Shown: positions 7,163 through 13,919 of the stretch, in pieces
How the letters are laid out: every line of letters starts with the position of its first letter
Numbering within the stretch: position 1 is the stretch's first letter
Origin: Clostridia bacterium
Lineage (GTDB): Bacteria > Bacillota_A > Clostridia > Christensenellales > Aristaeellaceae
DNA: 15,043 bases
Direction of reading: 5' to 3'
NCBI GenBank assembly: GCA_017430945.1
Contig: JAFRMB010000173.1
Location: 1-15,043 of the forward strand
Program-made: the position numbers and the translations under genes
Notes under the pieces: generated by a model
What the model was told of the DNA's origin: nothing
Seen by the model: the letters and a program-made list of their open reading frames with translations, nothing else
The model's database searches: none

Positions 7163-8236
7163 ATGAAAAAGAGATTCGGCTCTGTAAGGGAAGACGGCCT
7201 GCTCTACGTGTTCGAGCACTTTGTGGACGCATGGAAGTGGCCGCTGGCCGCCGTCGCGGCCGCGCTGCTGCTGGCCGCCCCAAACTTTAAGTTCATGACG
7301 CCCGCCAACATGCGCATATCGGTCATGATCATCACCTACACGATCCTGGGGATGGGGCTCAACGTGCTGATCGGCTACACGGGCCTCGTGTCGCTGGGTC
7401 ACGCGGGCTTCTACGGCATCGGCGCCTACACCTGTGCCCTGCTGATGACGAAGCTGGGATGGCCCTTCTGGCCCGCGCTGCTGGCGGCGGGCACGCTGGC
7501 CGCCGTGGTGGGCTTTCTGCTGGGCCTGCCCACGCTGCGGCTGACGGGCACCTACCTGTCCATCGTCACGCTGGGCTTCTGCGAGATCGTTCAGATGATC
7601 CTCAAGCAGTGGGAGCCGGTCACCAACGGCAACTACGGCATCCGCAACATCCCCAAGCCCGTGTTGTTCGGGCTGAAGCTGGACATGAAGAGCGGCGGCA
7701 TCTACTATCTGGCCCTGGCGCTGTGCGTGCTGACGGGGCTGGCGTGCCTCGCCATCCGCAATTCCAAGGCGGGCCGCGCGTTCATGGCCATCAAGGACGA
7801 CGAGCTGGCCGCCACGATGATGGGCATCCGCACGTCCCGCTACAAGATCCTGGCGTTCGTCGTATCGGCGTTCATCACGGGCCTGGGTGGCGGCCTGTAC
7901 TGCGTCATCTCCAGCAACTTCATCGAGCCCGCGAGCTTTGTGTTCAACACCTCCATCATGATCCTGTCCGTGGTCATCGTGGGCGGGCTGGGCACGATCC
8001 GCGGCATGGTGTTCGGCTCGGCGCTCCTGTGGCTGTTCCCGCAGGTGTTCCGGTTCCTGAACGAATGGCGCTTCGTGATCTACGGCCTGCTGCTGGTGCT
8101 GATGATGCAGTTCCGCCCACAGGGCGCGTTGGGCTGGCAGTCCACGCTGCCGTTTAAGATGAGCGGCGCGGCGCGCAGGAAGCTGCGCGAGCGGGGGCTT
8201 GAAAAGTACATTCCCGTCAGCGGCAAGGAGGCGTAG
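7163..8236 (+). CDS. livM: Branched-chain amino-acid type ABC transporter permease LivM
   Basis: LivM is the second transmembrane subunit and pairs with LivH. The 357-residue product has a soluble N-terminal stretch of about 25 residues, then several membrane spans. Family landmarks include GLNVLIGYTGLVSLGHAGFYG, GLPTLRLTGTYLSIVTLGF, the NGNYGIRNIP loop and the coupling region SIMILSVVIVGGLGTIRG. The ATG at 7163 follows GAAGGTG at 7150-7156 with normal spacing and begins three bases after livH stops. The C-terminal 30 residues are basic and cytoplasmic. AAGGAGG inside the last codons (8225-8231) serves the next gene, so the two are tightly linked. Confidence 0.95.
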   Translation: MKKRFGSVREDGLLYVFEHFVDAWKWPLAAVAAALLLAAPNFKFMTPANMRISVMIITYTILGMGLNVLIGYTGLVSLGHAGFYGIGAYTCALLMTKLGWPFWPALLAAGTLAAVVGFLLGLPTLRLTGTYLSIVTLGFCEIVQMILKQWEPVTNGNYGIRNIPKPVLFGLKLDMKSGGIYYLALALCVLTGLACLAIRNSKAGRAFMAIKDDELAATMMGIRTSRYKILAFVVSAFITGLGGGLYCVISSNFIEPASFVFNTSIMILSVVIVGGLGTIRGMVFGSALLWLFPQVFRFLNEWRFVIYGLLLVLMMQFRPQGALGWQSTLPFKMSGAARRKLRERGLEKYIPVSGKEA

Positions 8237-8240
8237 TGCG

Positions 8241-9023
8241 ATGGCGTTTCTGAATGTCGAAAACATCACCATCCGCTTCGGCGGCCTCTGCGCCGTGGAC
8301 GGCGTGAGCCTGCACGTGGATCAGGGCGAGATCGTGAGCCTGGTGGGCCCCAACGGCGCGGGCAAGACCACCGTGTTCAACATACTGACCGGCGTCTATC
8401 AGATCTCCGAGGGCAGCATGTCGTTCATGGGCAGCAGCCTGAACGGGAAGACGCCCCAGCAGATCGTGCAGATGGGCATCTCCAGGACGTTTCAGAACCT
8501 CAGGCTGTTCCCGAAGTTGCGGGTCATCGAGAACGTGCTGGTGGGCATGCACATCCACACGCGCTACAACTTCTTCCAGGGCCTGTTCAAGACGCCGGCT
8601 TGCCGCAGGCAGGAGGCGGAGAACGTGGCCCGCGCGGTGGAGATCCTGGAGAGCATCGGCATGGGCCGCCACATCAACGACTACGCCGGCAGCCTGCCCT
8701 ACGGCGACCAGCGCAAGGTCGAGATCGCCCGCGCCATGGCGACGGACGCGAAGCTGCTGCTGCTGGACGAACCGGCGGCCGGCATGAACCCGGCGGAGAG
8801 CGAGGCGCTTTTGCAGTTCATCCGCCACCTCAAGAGCATCGGCTACACGGTGCTGCTCATCGAGCACGACATGAACGTGGTCATGAACGTGTCCGACCGC
8901 ATCTACGTGCTGGATTACGGCAAGCTGATCGCCGACGGGCTGCCGGAGGAGATCGCCAACAACCAGGCCGTCATCGACGCCTATCTTGGAGGGGAGCGCG
9001 AGAAGCATGCTGAAGATCGATAA
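8241..9023 (+). CDS. livG: Branched-chain amino-acid type ABC transporter ATPase LivG
   Basis: LivG is one of two cytosolic ATPases that power the importer. The 260-residue product has Walker A GPNGAGKTT (36-44), Q-loop Gln85 in SRTFQN, a signature LPYGDQRK (from 152) in place of LSGGQ as is common for LivG, Walker B LLLLDE (172-177) and H-loop His209 in LLIEHDM. The insertion between Q-loop and signature (about 104-150) is typical of LivG rather than LivF. ATG at 8241 is chosen over upstream in-frame codons because AAGGAGG at 8225-8231 lies 9 bases before it and MAFLNVENITIRFGG matches family starts. Its last 17 bases overlap livF. Confidence 0.96.
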   Translation: MAFLNVENITIRFGGLCAVDGVSLHVDQGEIVSLVGPNGAGKTTVFNILTGVYQISEGSMSFMGSSLNGKTPQQIVQMGISRTFQNLRLFPKLRVIENVLVGMHIHTRYNFFQGLFKTPACRRQEAENVARAVEILESIGMGRHINDYAGSLPYGDQRKVEIARAMATDAKLLLLDEPAAGMNPAESEALLQFIRHLKSIGYTVLLIEHDMNVVMNVSDRIYVLDYGKLIADGLPEEIANNQAVIDAYLGGEREKHAEDR

Positions 9024-9744
9024 CCTGGTCGTCTCCTACGGCCCGATCAACGCGCTGAAGGGCGTCTCCCTGAACGTGGCGGAGGGCGAGATCGTCACGC
9101 TGATCGGCTCCAACGGCGCGGGCAAGTCCACGCTGCTGTCCGCCGTCACCGGCCTCGTGAAGGCGCAGTCGGGCAGCATCCGGTTCATGGGCGAGGACAT
9201 CACCCACGCCGCGCCGCACAGGATCATCTCGAAGGGCATCAGCATCTCTCCCGAGGGGCGCGAGGTGTTCCCGGCGCTGACCGTGCACGAGAACCTTCGC
9301 CTGGGCGCCTACACCCGCTCGGACCAGGCGGGCATACAGAGCAGCTACGACCGCGTGTACGAGCTGTTCCCGCGCCTGAAGGAGCGCAAGGGGCAGACCG
9401 CGGGCACGCTCTCCGGCGGCGAGCAGCAGATGCTGGCCATCGGGCGCGCGCTGATGTCCGAGCCGCGGCTTCTGCTGCTGGACGAGCCGTCGATGGGCCT
9501 GGCGCCGAACCTGGTGCTCATGATATTCGACCTCATCGAATCCATCAACCGCCAGGGCACCACCATACTGCTCATCGAGCAGAACGCGAACATGGCGCTG
9601 TCCATCGCGGATCGCGCCTATGTGCTCGAGACGGGCACCATCGCCATCAGCGGCGAAGCCCGCGACCTGCTGCGGGACGACCGCGTCCGGAGCGCTTACC
9701 GGGGTGGAAGGGGCGCCGAGAGCCGGGAGAGCGCGCGGGCCTGA
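9007..9744 (+). CDS. livF: Branched-chain amino-acid type ABC transporter ATPase LivF
   Basis: LivF is the second ATPase of the importer and forms a heterodimer with LivG. The 245-residue product has Walker A GSNGAGKST (34-42), the LivF-type SPEGREVFP (81-89) where most ATPases have the Q-loop, signature LSGGEQ (135-140) and Walker B LLLLDE (155-160). The H-loop position is Gln192 in LLIEQNA, normal for LivF. The ATG at 9007 is preceded by GGAGGGGAG at 8988-8996 and lies inside the end of livG, a 17-base overlap that implies coupled translation. The C-terminal tail after AYRGG is a short Arg/Ser/Glu extension of no evident function. The next gene starts 42 bases on, without a terminator between. 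Confidence 0.96.
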   Translation: MLKIDNLVVSYGPINALKGVSLNVAEGEIVTLIGSNGAGKSTLLSAVTGLVKAQSGSIRFMGEDITHAAPHRIISKGISISPEGREVFPALTVHENLRLGAYTRSDQAGIQSSYDRVYELFPRLKERKGQTAGTLSGGEQQMLAIGRALMSEPRLLLLDEPSMGLAPNLVLMIFDLIESINRQGTTILLIEQNANMALSIADRAYVLETGTIAISGEARDLLRDDRVRSAYRGGRGAESRESARA

Positions 9745-9786
9745 ATCAACGTCACACGATCACAAATCTGAGCGAGGAGAGAGAGC

Positions 9787-10794
9787 ATGGACAGAAAACA
9801 GCTTATGGACGCCTTTTTCGCCAACGAACGGCCGGCGTACGCACCGGTGGGGTTCTGGCATCACTTCGTGTCGTTCCACGACCACTACGGCTATCAGGAC
9901 CCGGCGGTGTATGACGCCGTGCTGACGGGGCAGAAGAAGTTCATCGACGAGGTGCAGCCGGACTTCTTGAAGATCATGTCCGACGGCTTCTTCGGCCATC
10001 CCGCAGTGTGCCGGAAGACCATCCGCACCGTGGACGACCTGGCGGAGATCAAGGCCGTCGGCCCGGACCACGAGTGGATCACCCGGCAGGTCGAATATGT
10101 CAGGGAGATCTGCGACTACGCGGGCGACGGCATGTACAAGCTGTACAACGTGTTCTCGCCGCTCCAGTACATCCGGCTGCGCTTCGAGGAGTTCGACGAG
10201 GATTTCAAGAAGTTCACCGGGCTGTTCAAGTCGGACATCGACGTGATGGCGCACGCCGCCGGCGAGATCGCCAAGGACGTCAACGCGCTGGTGGACCGCC
10301 TGTTCGAGGAGACCGGTCTGGACGGCGTGTACTACAGCGTGCAGTGCGTGCAGGACAAGTGGACCTTCAACCGCGAGCGCCACGACGCCGTCGTGCGGCC
10401 GCTCGACCTTCAGGTGCTGAACAACATCGACCAGCATTCCAAAAAGAACATGCTCCACATCTGCGGCTATTTCGGCTACACCAACGACCTGACCTGGTAC
10501 CGGGATTATCCGGTGCAGGCCTTCAACTGGGCGGTATATTCCGAGAACGTGTCCGTGGCCGAGGGCAAGAAGCTGCTGGGCGGCAAGCCCGTGCTGGCGG
10601 GCTTCGACAACCGCCCGAACACGCTGCTGTACACCGGCAGCGACGAGGACGTGCGCAGGGAGGTCTGCCGCATCCTGGACGAGGCCGGCACCGAGGGCGT
10701 CGGGATCGGCGCGGACTGCACCATCGGCGACGATGTGCCCGTATCCCGCCTGTCGTTCATCCGCGACGTCTCGAGGGCATACTGCGCGCGCTGA
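9787..10794 (+). CDS. Uroporphyrinogen decarboxylase/MtaA superfamily protein, first paralogue
   Basis: Cytosolic TIM-barrel protein of the URO-D superfamily, 335 residues, most likely a zinc-dependent methyltransferase-like enzyme rather than heme-pathway HemE. His224 and Cys226 in LHICGYFG plus Cys311 in IGADCTIG match the His-x-Cys...Cys zinc ligands of MtaA/MtbA-type methyltransferases. At the N-terminus PVGFWHHF (20-27) stands where HemE has the substrate-binding RQAGR arginines, so the porphyrin site appears lost. Other landmarks are YNVFSPLQYIRLRF, LFEETGLDGVYY and AGFDNRPNTLLYTGSDE. GAGGAGA at 9774-9780 supports the ATG at 9787. It is 42 bases after livF and 56 before a paralogue with all the same landmarks, so it probably belongs to the liv transcript. 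Substrate unknown; no corrinoid protein is nearby. Confidence 0.88.
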   Translation: MDRKQLMDAFFANERPAYAPVGFWHHFVSFHDHYGYQDPAVYDAVLTGQKKFIDEVQPDFLKIMSDGFFGHPAVCRKTIRTVDDLAEIKAVGPDHEWITRQVEYVREICDYAGDGMYKLYNVFSPLQYIRLRFEEFDEDFKKFTGLFKSDIDVMAHAAGEIAKDVNALVDRLFEETGLDGVYYSVQCVQDKWTFNRERHDAVVRPLDLQVLNNIDQHSKKNMLHICGYFGYTNDLTWYRDYPVQAFNWAVYSENVSVAEGKKLLGGKPVLAGFDNRPNTLLYTGSDEDVRREVCRILDEAGTEGVGIGADCTIGDDVPVSRLSFIRDVSRAYCAR

Positions 10795-10850
10795 CGGCGC
10801 CGAACGAAACGATCCCGCCGCCATGGCGGTACAGAGGAGTTGGCAGAGCG

Positions 10851-11870
10851 ATGAGTTACGATAAAGTTCAGCTGTTGAAGGACGCCTTCGACCGCAAGGA
10901 GACGTTCAAGGTCCCCGTGGGCTTCTGGCACCACTTCGTGCTGGGCCCGGATCAGTTCAGGGGGGACGGCGATCCCGCCATACGCGAGCGCATCATCGAA
11001 GGGCACCGGCGGTACTACGAGACGGTGAACCCGGACATGATGAAGATGATGAACGAGGGCTGGTTCGGCTATCCCTCCATCATGGGCAACCCGCTGGAGA
11101 CCGAGGCGGACCTGATGCGCATCCGGTCCATCGGACCGGACCACCCCTGGATCACCGAACAGGTGAAGCACGTGCAGCGCATCATCGACCAGTTCCACGG
11201 CGAGTGTATGACGTTCTACAACGTGTTCGCGCCGCTTCAGGCGATCCGGATACGCTTCGATTTTCTCGATATGCGGTTCGATAAGTTCGTCCGCCTGGCC
11301 GAAAAGTATCCCGAGGCGCTGACGGCCGCGGGCATGGAGATCCAGAAGGACTTCGTCGAGCTGGTGCGCCGCCTGTTCGAAGAGACGAGCCTGGACGGCA
11401 TCTACTATTGCGTTCAGAACGTCCAGAGCCCGCTGTATTCGAAGGACGTTTACCGCAAGCGCATCATGCCCACCGAGATCGAAGTGCTCAACGAGGCCAA
11501 CCGGCACAGCCGCTACAACATCCTCCACATCTGCGGCTACGCCCGCCACACCAACGTGCTGAGCTTCTACGAGGATTATGAGGCCGGCTGCTACAACTGG
11601 GCGCAGCACACCGAGCACATCCCGCTCACAGAGGGCGCGCGACTGTTCCCCGGAAAGTGCATACTGGGCGGCTTCGACAACAACCCCGGCACGCTGATCG
11701 ACACCGGCAGCGACGAGGCGCTGGAGGCCTACACAAGGCAGCTGATCGACGAGAACGGCTACCGGGGATTCATACTCGGCGCGGACTGCTCGATCCCCAA
11801 CGACATCGACGATCGCCGCGTGCGCGTGATCTCGGATGCGGCGGCAAAGCACGTGAACCCGAAGTTCTGA
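10851..11870 (+). CDS. Uroporphyrinogen decarboxylase/MtaA superfamily protein, second paralogue
   Basis: 339-residue paralogue of the preceding gene, alignable along its whole length. It keeps PVGFWHHF (22-29), YNVFAPLQAIRIRF, LFEETSLDGIYY, the zinc-type His226 and Cys228 in LHICGYAR, GGFDNNPGTLIDTGSDE and Cys313 in LGADCSIP. The spacing from the second to the third ligand is 85 residues in both paralogues. An acidic-aromatic loop (GPDQFRGDGDP, about 32-42) and much surface sequence differ, so the two may have different substrates or form a heterodimer; both are inference. AGAGGAG at 10833-10839 precedes the ATG at 10851. A 12-base palindrome CCGCCATGGCGG (10818-10829) lies just before that site. 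Overlapping hairpins downstream suggest this is the last gene of the liv unit. Confidence 0.88.
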   Translation: MSYDKVQLLKDAFDRKETFKVPVGFWHHFVLGPDQFRGDGDPAIRERIIEGHRRYYETVNPDMMKMMNEGWFGYPSIMGNPLETEADLMRIRSIGPDHPWITEQVKHVQRIIDQFHGECMTFYNVFAPLQAIRIRFDFLDMRFDKFVRLAEKYPEALTAAGMEIQKDFVELVRRLFEETSLDGIYYCVQNVQSPLYSKDVYRKRIMPTEIEVLNEANRHSRYNILHICGYARHTNVLSFYEDYEAGCYNWAQHTEHIPLTEGARLFPGKCILGGFDNNPGTLIDTGSDEALEAYTRQLIDENGYRGFILGADCSIPNDIDDRRVRVISDAAAKHVNPKF

Positions 11871-11894
11871 CCGATCGCGCCGGGCGACGCGTCC

Positions 11895-11929
11895 CGCTGC
11901 AGGAGCCCCTGCGGCGGGGCTTGTATTTG
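11895..11929 (+). terminator. Overlapping hairpins with T-rich tail after the methyltransferase-like genes
   Basis: Two alternative stems share bases. CGCTGCAGG at 11895-11903 pairs with CCTGCGGCG at 11908-11916 (one G-T pair, loop AGCC). AGCCCC at 11904-11909 pairs with GGGGCT at 11916-11921, directly followed by TTGTATTTG. The second has the layout of an intrinsic terminator; the first would compete with it. It plausibly ends the liv operon. Confidence 0.55.
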
Positions 11930-11946
11930 CTCTAAACGGGGCGGAG

Positions 11947-11978
11947 TTGTCATTCAGTTCACATCGGCGGTGTATCAT
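11947..11978 (+). promoter_or_regulatory. Weak candidate promoter before the acyltransferase
   Basis: TTGTCA at 11947-11952 and TATCAT at 11973-11978 each differ from consensus by one base, but the 20-bp spacer is longer than usual. The region is more AT-rich than its surroundings and follows a terminator, so some promoter is expected here. Confidence 0.3.
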
Positions 11979-12036
11979 CAAAAAGGATGCCTGTCGGGAA
12001 GATTTGTAGAACAGCAGGATCTGGAGGAGGCGCAGC

Positions 12037-12795
12037 ATGACGGAACGGAAGACATCCGTGGCCTATCGGGTCGTGCGATGGCTGATCTGGCTCTTTTACC
12101 CGCGCACGCAGGTGGTCGGGGCGGAGCACCTGCCGGACGGCCCGGCCATCGTGGTGGGCAACCACGCGCAGATGAACGGGCCCATCGTGGCGGAGCTCTA
12201 CTTTCCCGGGCCCCACTGGATCTGGTGCGAGGGCGAGATGATGGTGCTGCGGGAGGTGCCGGCCTACGCCTTTCGCGATTTCTGGTCGCAAAAGCCGAAG
12301 CTCAGCCAGCCGTTTTACAGGGTGCTGTCCTACCTGATCGCGCCGCTGGCCGTGCTGCTGTTCAACAACGCGCACACCATCGGCGTGCGCAGGGACGCCC
12401 GCATCATGGCCACCATGCGGGAGACGGTCCAGCGCCTGCAGGAGGGCGGCCGGGTCATCATATTCCCCGAGCGCGATGAAAAGCACAACCATATCCTCTA
12501 CGCCTTCCAGGACGGCTTCGTGGACGCGGCGCGGCTGTACTGCCACCGCACGCACAGGCCGCTGCCGTTCGTGCCGATGTACAATGCGCCGAGGCTGAAA
12601 AAGACGGTCCTGGGCGAGCCGGTGTGGTTCGATCCGGATGCCCCGATCGACGGGGAGCGAAAGCGCGTGTGTGATGCGCTGGCGGCGGCCATCACGGATC
12701 TGGCGGAGGCGCTGCCGGACCACACCGTGGTGCCCTACCGGAACATCCCCCGGCGGCTGTATCCCCGGAACCGCGCCGGAGGCACGGCGTCATGA
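12037..12795 (+). CDS. PlsC-like acyltransferase with altered HX4D motif
   Basis: Probable membrane-associated acyltransferase related to 1-acylglycerol-3-phosphate acyltransferases, 252 residues. Motif I is present as N42-H43-AQMN-G48: the catalytic histidine is kept but the aspartate expected five residues later is glycine. Motif III appears as IIFPERDE (141-148) where PlsC usually has FPEGTRS. An N-terminal hydrophobic helix (about 9-22) and a second hydrophobic segment (about 92-108) would hold it at the inner face of the membrane. I recall, unverified, a clostridial family with the same NHAQM...GP, AYAFxDFWSQKPK and HTVVPYRNIP blocks, so the change seems to be a family trait rather than decay. 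GGAGGAGG at 12023-12030 supports ATG 12037. The stop overlaps the next start by ATGA. Acceptor and acyl donor are unknown. Confidence 0.8.
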   Translation: MTERKTSVAYRVVRWLIWLFYPRTQVVGAEHLPDGPAIVVGNHAQMNGPIVAELYFPGPHWIWCEGEMMVLREVPAYAFRDFWSQKPKLSQPFYRVLSYLIAPLAVLLFNNAHTIGVRRDARIMATMRETVQRLQEGGRVIIFPERDEKHNHILYAFQDGFVDAARLYCHRTHRPLPFVPMYNAPRLKKTVLGEPVWFDPDAPIDGERKRVCDALAAAITDLAEALPDHTVVPYRNIPRRLYPRNRAGGTAS

Positions 12796-13460
12796 GGGCG
12801 CCGGTCGTCGATTACCGGCAGTTCCGGCTGAGCCGGGCAAACGAGCCGCAGTTTGCCCACGTGAAGCTGCTGCTGGGCTGGGTGGTCTATTTCGCGCTGT
12901 ACTTCCTGACGGAGAACCTGATCCCCGCGTCGCGCTGCCATCCGGTGCACTGCGCGCTGGACGATCTGGTGCCCTTCTGCGAAGTTTTCATCGTTCCCTA
13001 CTGCCTGTGGTTCCTGCTCGTGGCGGGATCGCTTTTGTGGTTCATACTGTACGACATCCCCAGCTTTTGCCGGCTTCAGCGCTTCATCATGATCACGCAG
13101 GCGGTGGCCATGGCGGCCTACATCCTCTGGCCCAGCCGCCAGGACCTGCGTCCGGACGTGATGCCCCGGCAAAACGTGTTCACCGCGATCGTATCGATCG
13201 TGTACGCGTTCGACACCAACACCGGCGTGTGCCCTTCGCTGCACGTGGCGTATTCCCTGGGCATCGCATCGGTGTGGCTCCGGTGTCGCGGGGCCTCCGC
13301 GGCCTTCAAGGCGTTCGTCGTGGCGTTCGTCATCGTCATCTGCCTGGCCACGGCCTTCGTCAAGCAGCACTCCTTCGTGGACATCTTCGCCGCGATCCCG
13401 GTGGCGGTGCTGGCAGAGGTGCTGCTGATCGCGCGCGACCGCCGGCGCGCGGGCCCGTGA
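12792..13460 (+). CDS. PAP2 superfamily membrane phosphatase or phosphotransferase
   Basis: Integral membrane protein of 222 residues with about six predicted spans, carrying PAP2-type motifs. SRQDLRP (115-121) stands for motif I, CPSLH (147-151) is motif II with the acid-base His151, and KQHSFVD (191-197) is motif III with the nucleophile candidate His193 and Asp197. Such enzymes dephosphorylate phosphatidate, undecaprenyl pyrophosphate or related lipids, or transfer phospho-groups as in inositol-phosphate transferases. The CPSLH and LRP forms lean towards the latter branch, which is inference. Translation starts at the ATG at 12792 overlapping the acyltransferase stop, with GGAGG at 12778-12782 nine bases ahead. 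This coupling suggests the two proteins act on the same lipid. A strong terminator follows. Confidence 0.87.
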   Translation: MRAPVVDYRQFRLSRANEPQFAHVKLLLGWVVYFALYFLTENLIPASRCHPVHCALDDLVPFCEVFIVPYCLWFLLVAGSLLWFILYDIPSFCRLQRFIMITQAVAMAAYILWPSRQDLRPDVMPRQNVFTAIVSIVYAFDTNTGVCPSLHVAYSLGIASVWLRCRGASAAFKAFVVAFVIVICLATAFVKQHSFVDIFAAIPVAVLAEVLLIARDRRRAGP

Positions 13461-13508
13461 GCCGGGCCGGACGAGCTGTTGTATCCATATGCTGAGACCG
13501 ATCTCCTC

Positions 13509-13538
13509 GGGGGCCGCCCGGAAAGGGCGGCCCCCTTT
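13509..13538 (+). terminator. Intrinsic terminator of the acyltransferase-PAP2 unit
   Basis: GGGGGCCGCCC at 13509-13519 pairs perfectly with GGGCGGCCCCC at 13525-13535 around GGAAA, giving 11 GC pairs, and TTTGTG follows. It begins 49 bases after the PAP2 stop. Confidence 0.88.
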
Positions 13539-13664
13539 GTGCGTCTGTTCGACCTTCCGGCGGAAAGGTGGGGGAGGCGCGCCCGATCCGACGCGCCTGC
13601 GCGGTCGTTCGCGGCGAAAGGCAGCGATCTCCCGGACGGTGGCGGCGCGTCAGTGCTTTTCCAG

Positions 13665-13701
13665 GTATCCAACACCGCCGATCGCGATGCGGATTGGATA
13701 C
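13665..13701 (+). repeat. Imperfect long inverted repeat
   Basis: GTATCCAA at 13665-13672 is mirrored by TTGGATAC at 13694-13701 (8 bp, perfect). Inside, CCGC at 13675-13678 pairs with GCGG at 13689-13692, leaving a small internal loop and a 10-base apical loop. No T-tract follows. It may be an RNA structure or a binding site. Confidence 0.6.
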
Positions 13702-13709
13702 AGATATTT

Positions 13710-13726
13710 GATCCGGATGCCGGATC
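13710..13726 (+). repeat. Inverted repeat GATCCGG-ATG-CCGGATC
   Basis: Seven-base arms are perfect, with a three-base centre. The arm sequence recurs near the promoter at 13783-13789 (CCGGATC) and 13809-13814 (ATCCGG), which makes an operator role plausible. Confidence 0.6.
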
Positions 13727-13793
13727 GCGCGCCGTCTGATAACAAATCTGAAAAGGTTTGAGCAAAAAGCCCAGAATCAAGGCCGGATCAGTG

Positions 13794-13822
13794 TTGACAT
13801 TCGATGTAATCCGGACTATAAT
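13794..13822 (+). promoter_or_regulatory. Perfect consensus sigma-A promoter of the sugar-binding protein gene
   Basis: TTGACA at 13794-13799 and TATAAT at 13817-13822 are separated by exactly 17 bp. Transcription would begin near 13829, leaving a leader of about 90 bases. CCGGAT (13783-13788) and ATCCGG (13809-13814) form an inverted pair enclosing the -35 and touching the spacer end, as a repressor site would. The high basal strength implied suits control by a repressor. Confidence 0.92.
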
Positions 13823-13919
13823 ATTACCAACAGGCTCAGGACAGCCGCATCGCAATGTATACTTTACCGGGTATCCGTAGCGATCGCGGCCGTTCGGGCA
13901 AAAAAAGGAGTGGAACAAC

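Larger units (their letters stand above)
13539..13793 (+). other. Non-coding stretch before the last promoter
   Basis: No convincing gene is present. The open frames here run through the terminator hairpin, have no ribosome site and resemble no family I know. Composition shifts from GC-rich to AT-rich after about 13735. The stretch holds two inverted repeats (13665-13701 and 13710-13726) and CCGGAT half-sites listed separately, so it looks like a regulatory region. Confidence 0.6.

Noticed and set aside
6200..8272. 690-codon open frame on the minus strand across livH and livM
   Set aside because: It is a by-product of GC-rich codon use opposite two certain permease genes. Its translation is low-complexity His/Gln/Arg/Asp text with no family resemblance and no ribosome site. 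The same applies to the long minus frames at 468-1577, 3284-4876, 4720-6318 and 10506-12038.
9787..11870. The two URO-D family genes as heme biosynthesis hemE
   Set aside because: The RQAGR arginine motif is replaced by WHHF, zinc-type His/Cys residues are present, there are two tandem copies and no other heme gene is near.
13479..13739. 86-codon open frame in the intergenic region
   Set aside because: It runs through the terminator hairpin, has no ribosome site and resembles no family I know.
9762..13751. Shared 10-mer ACAAATCTGA at 9762-9771 and 13742-13751
   Set aside because: Many 10-mers recur by chance in 15 kb and the flanking bases differ.
13856..13863. TATACT at 13858-13863 as a second -10 box
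   Set aside because: No acceptable -35 lies 16-18 bases upstream, and the perfect promoter at 13794-13822 is sufficient.
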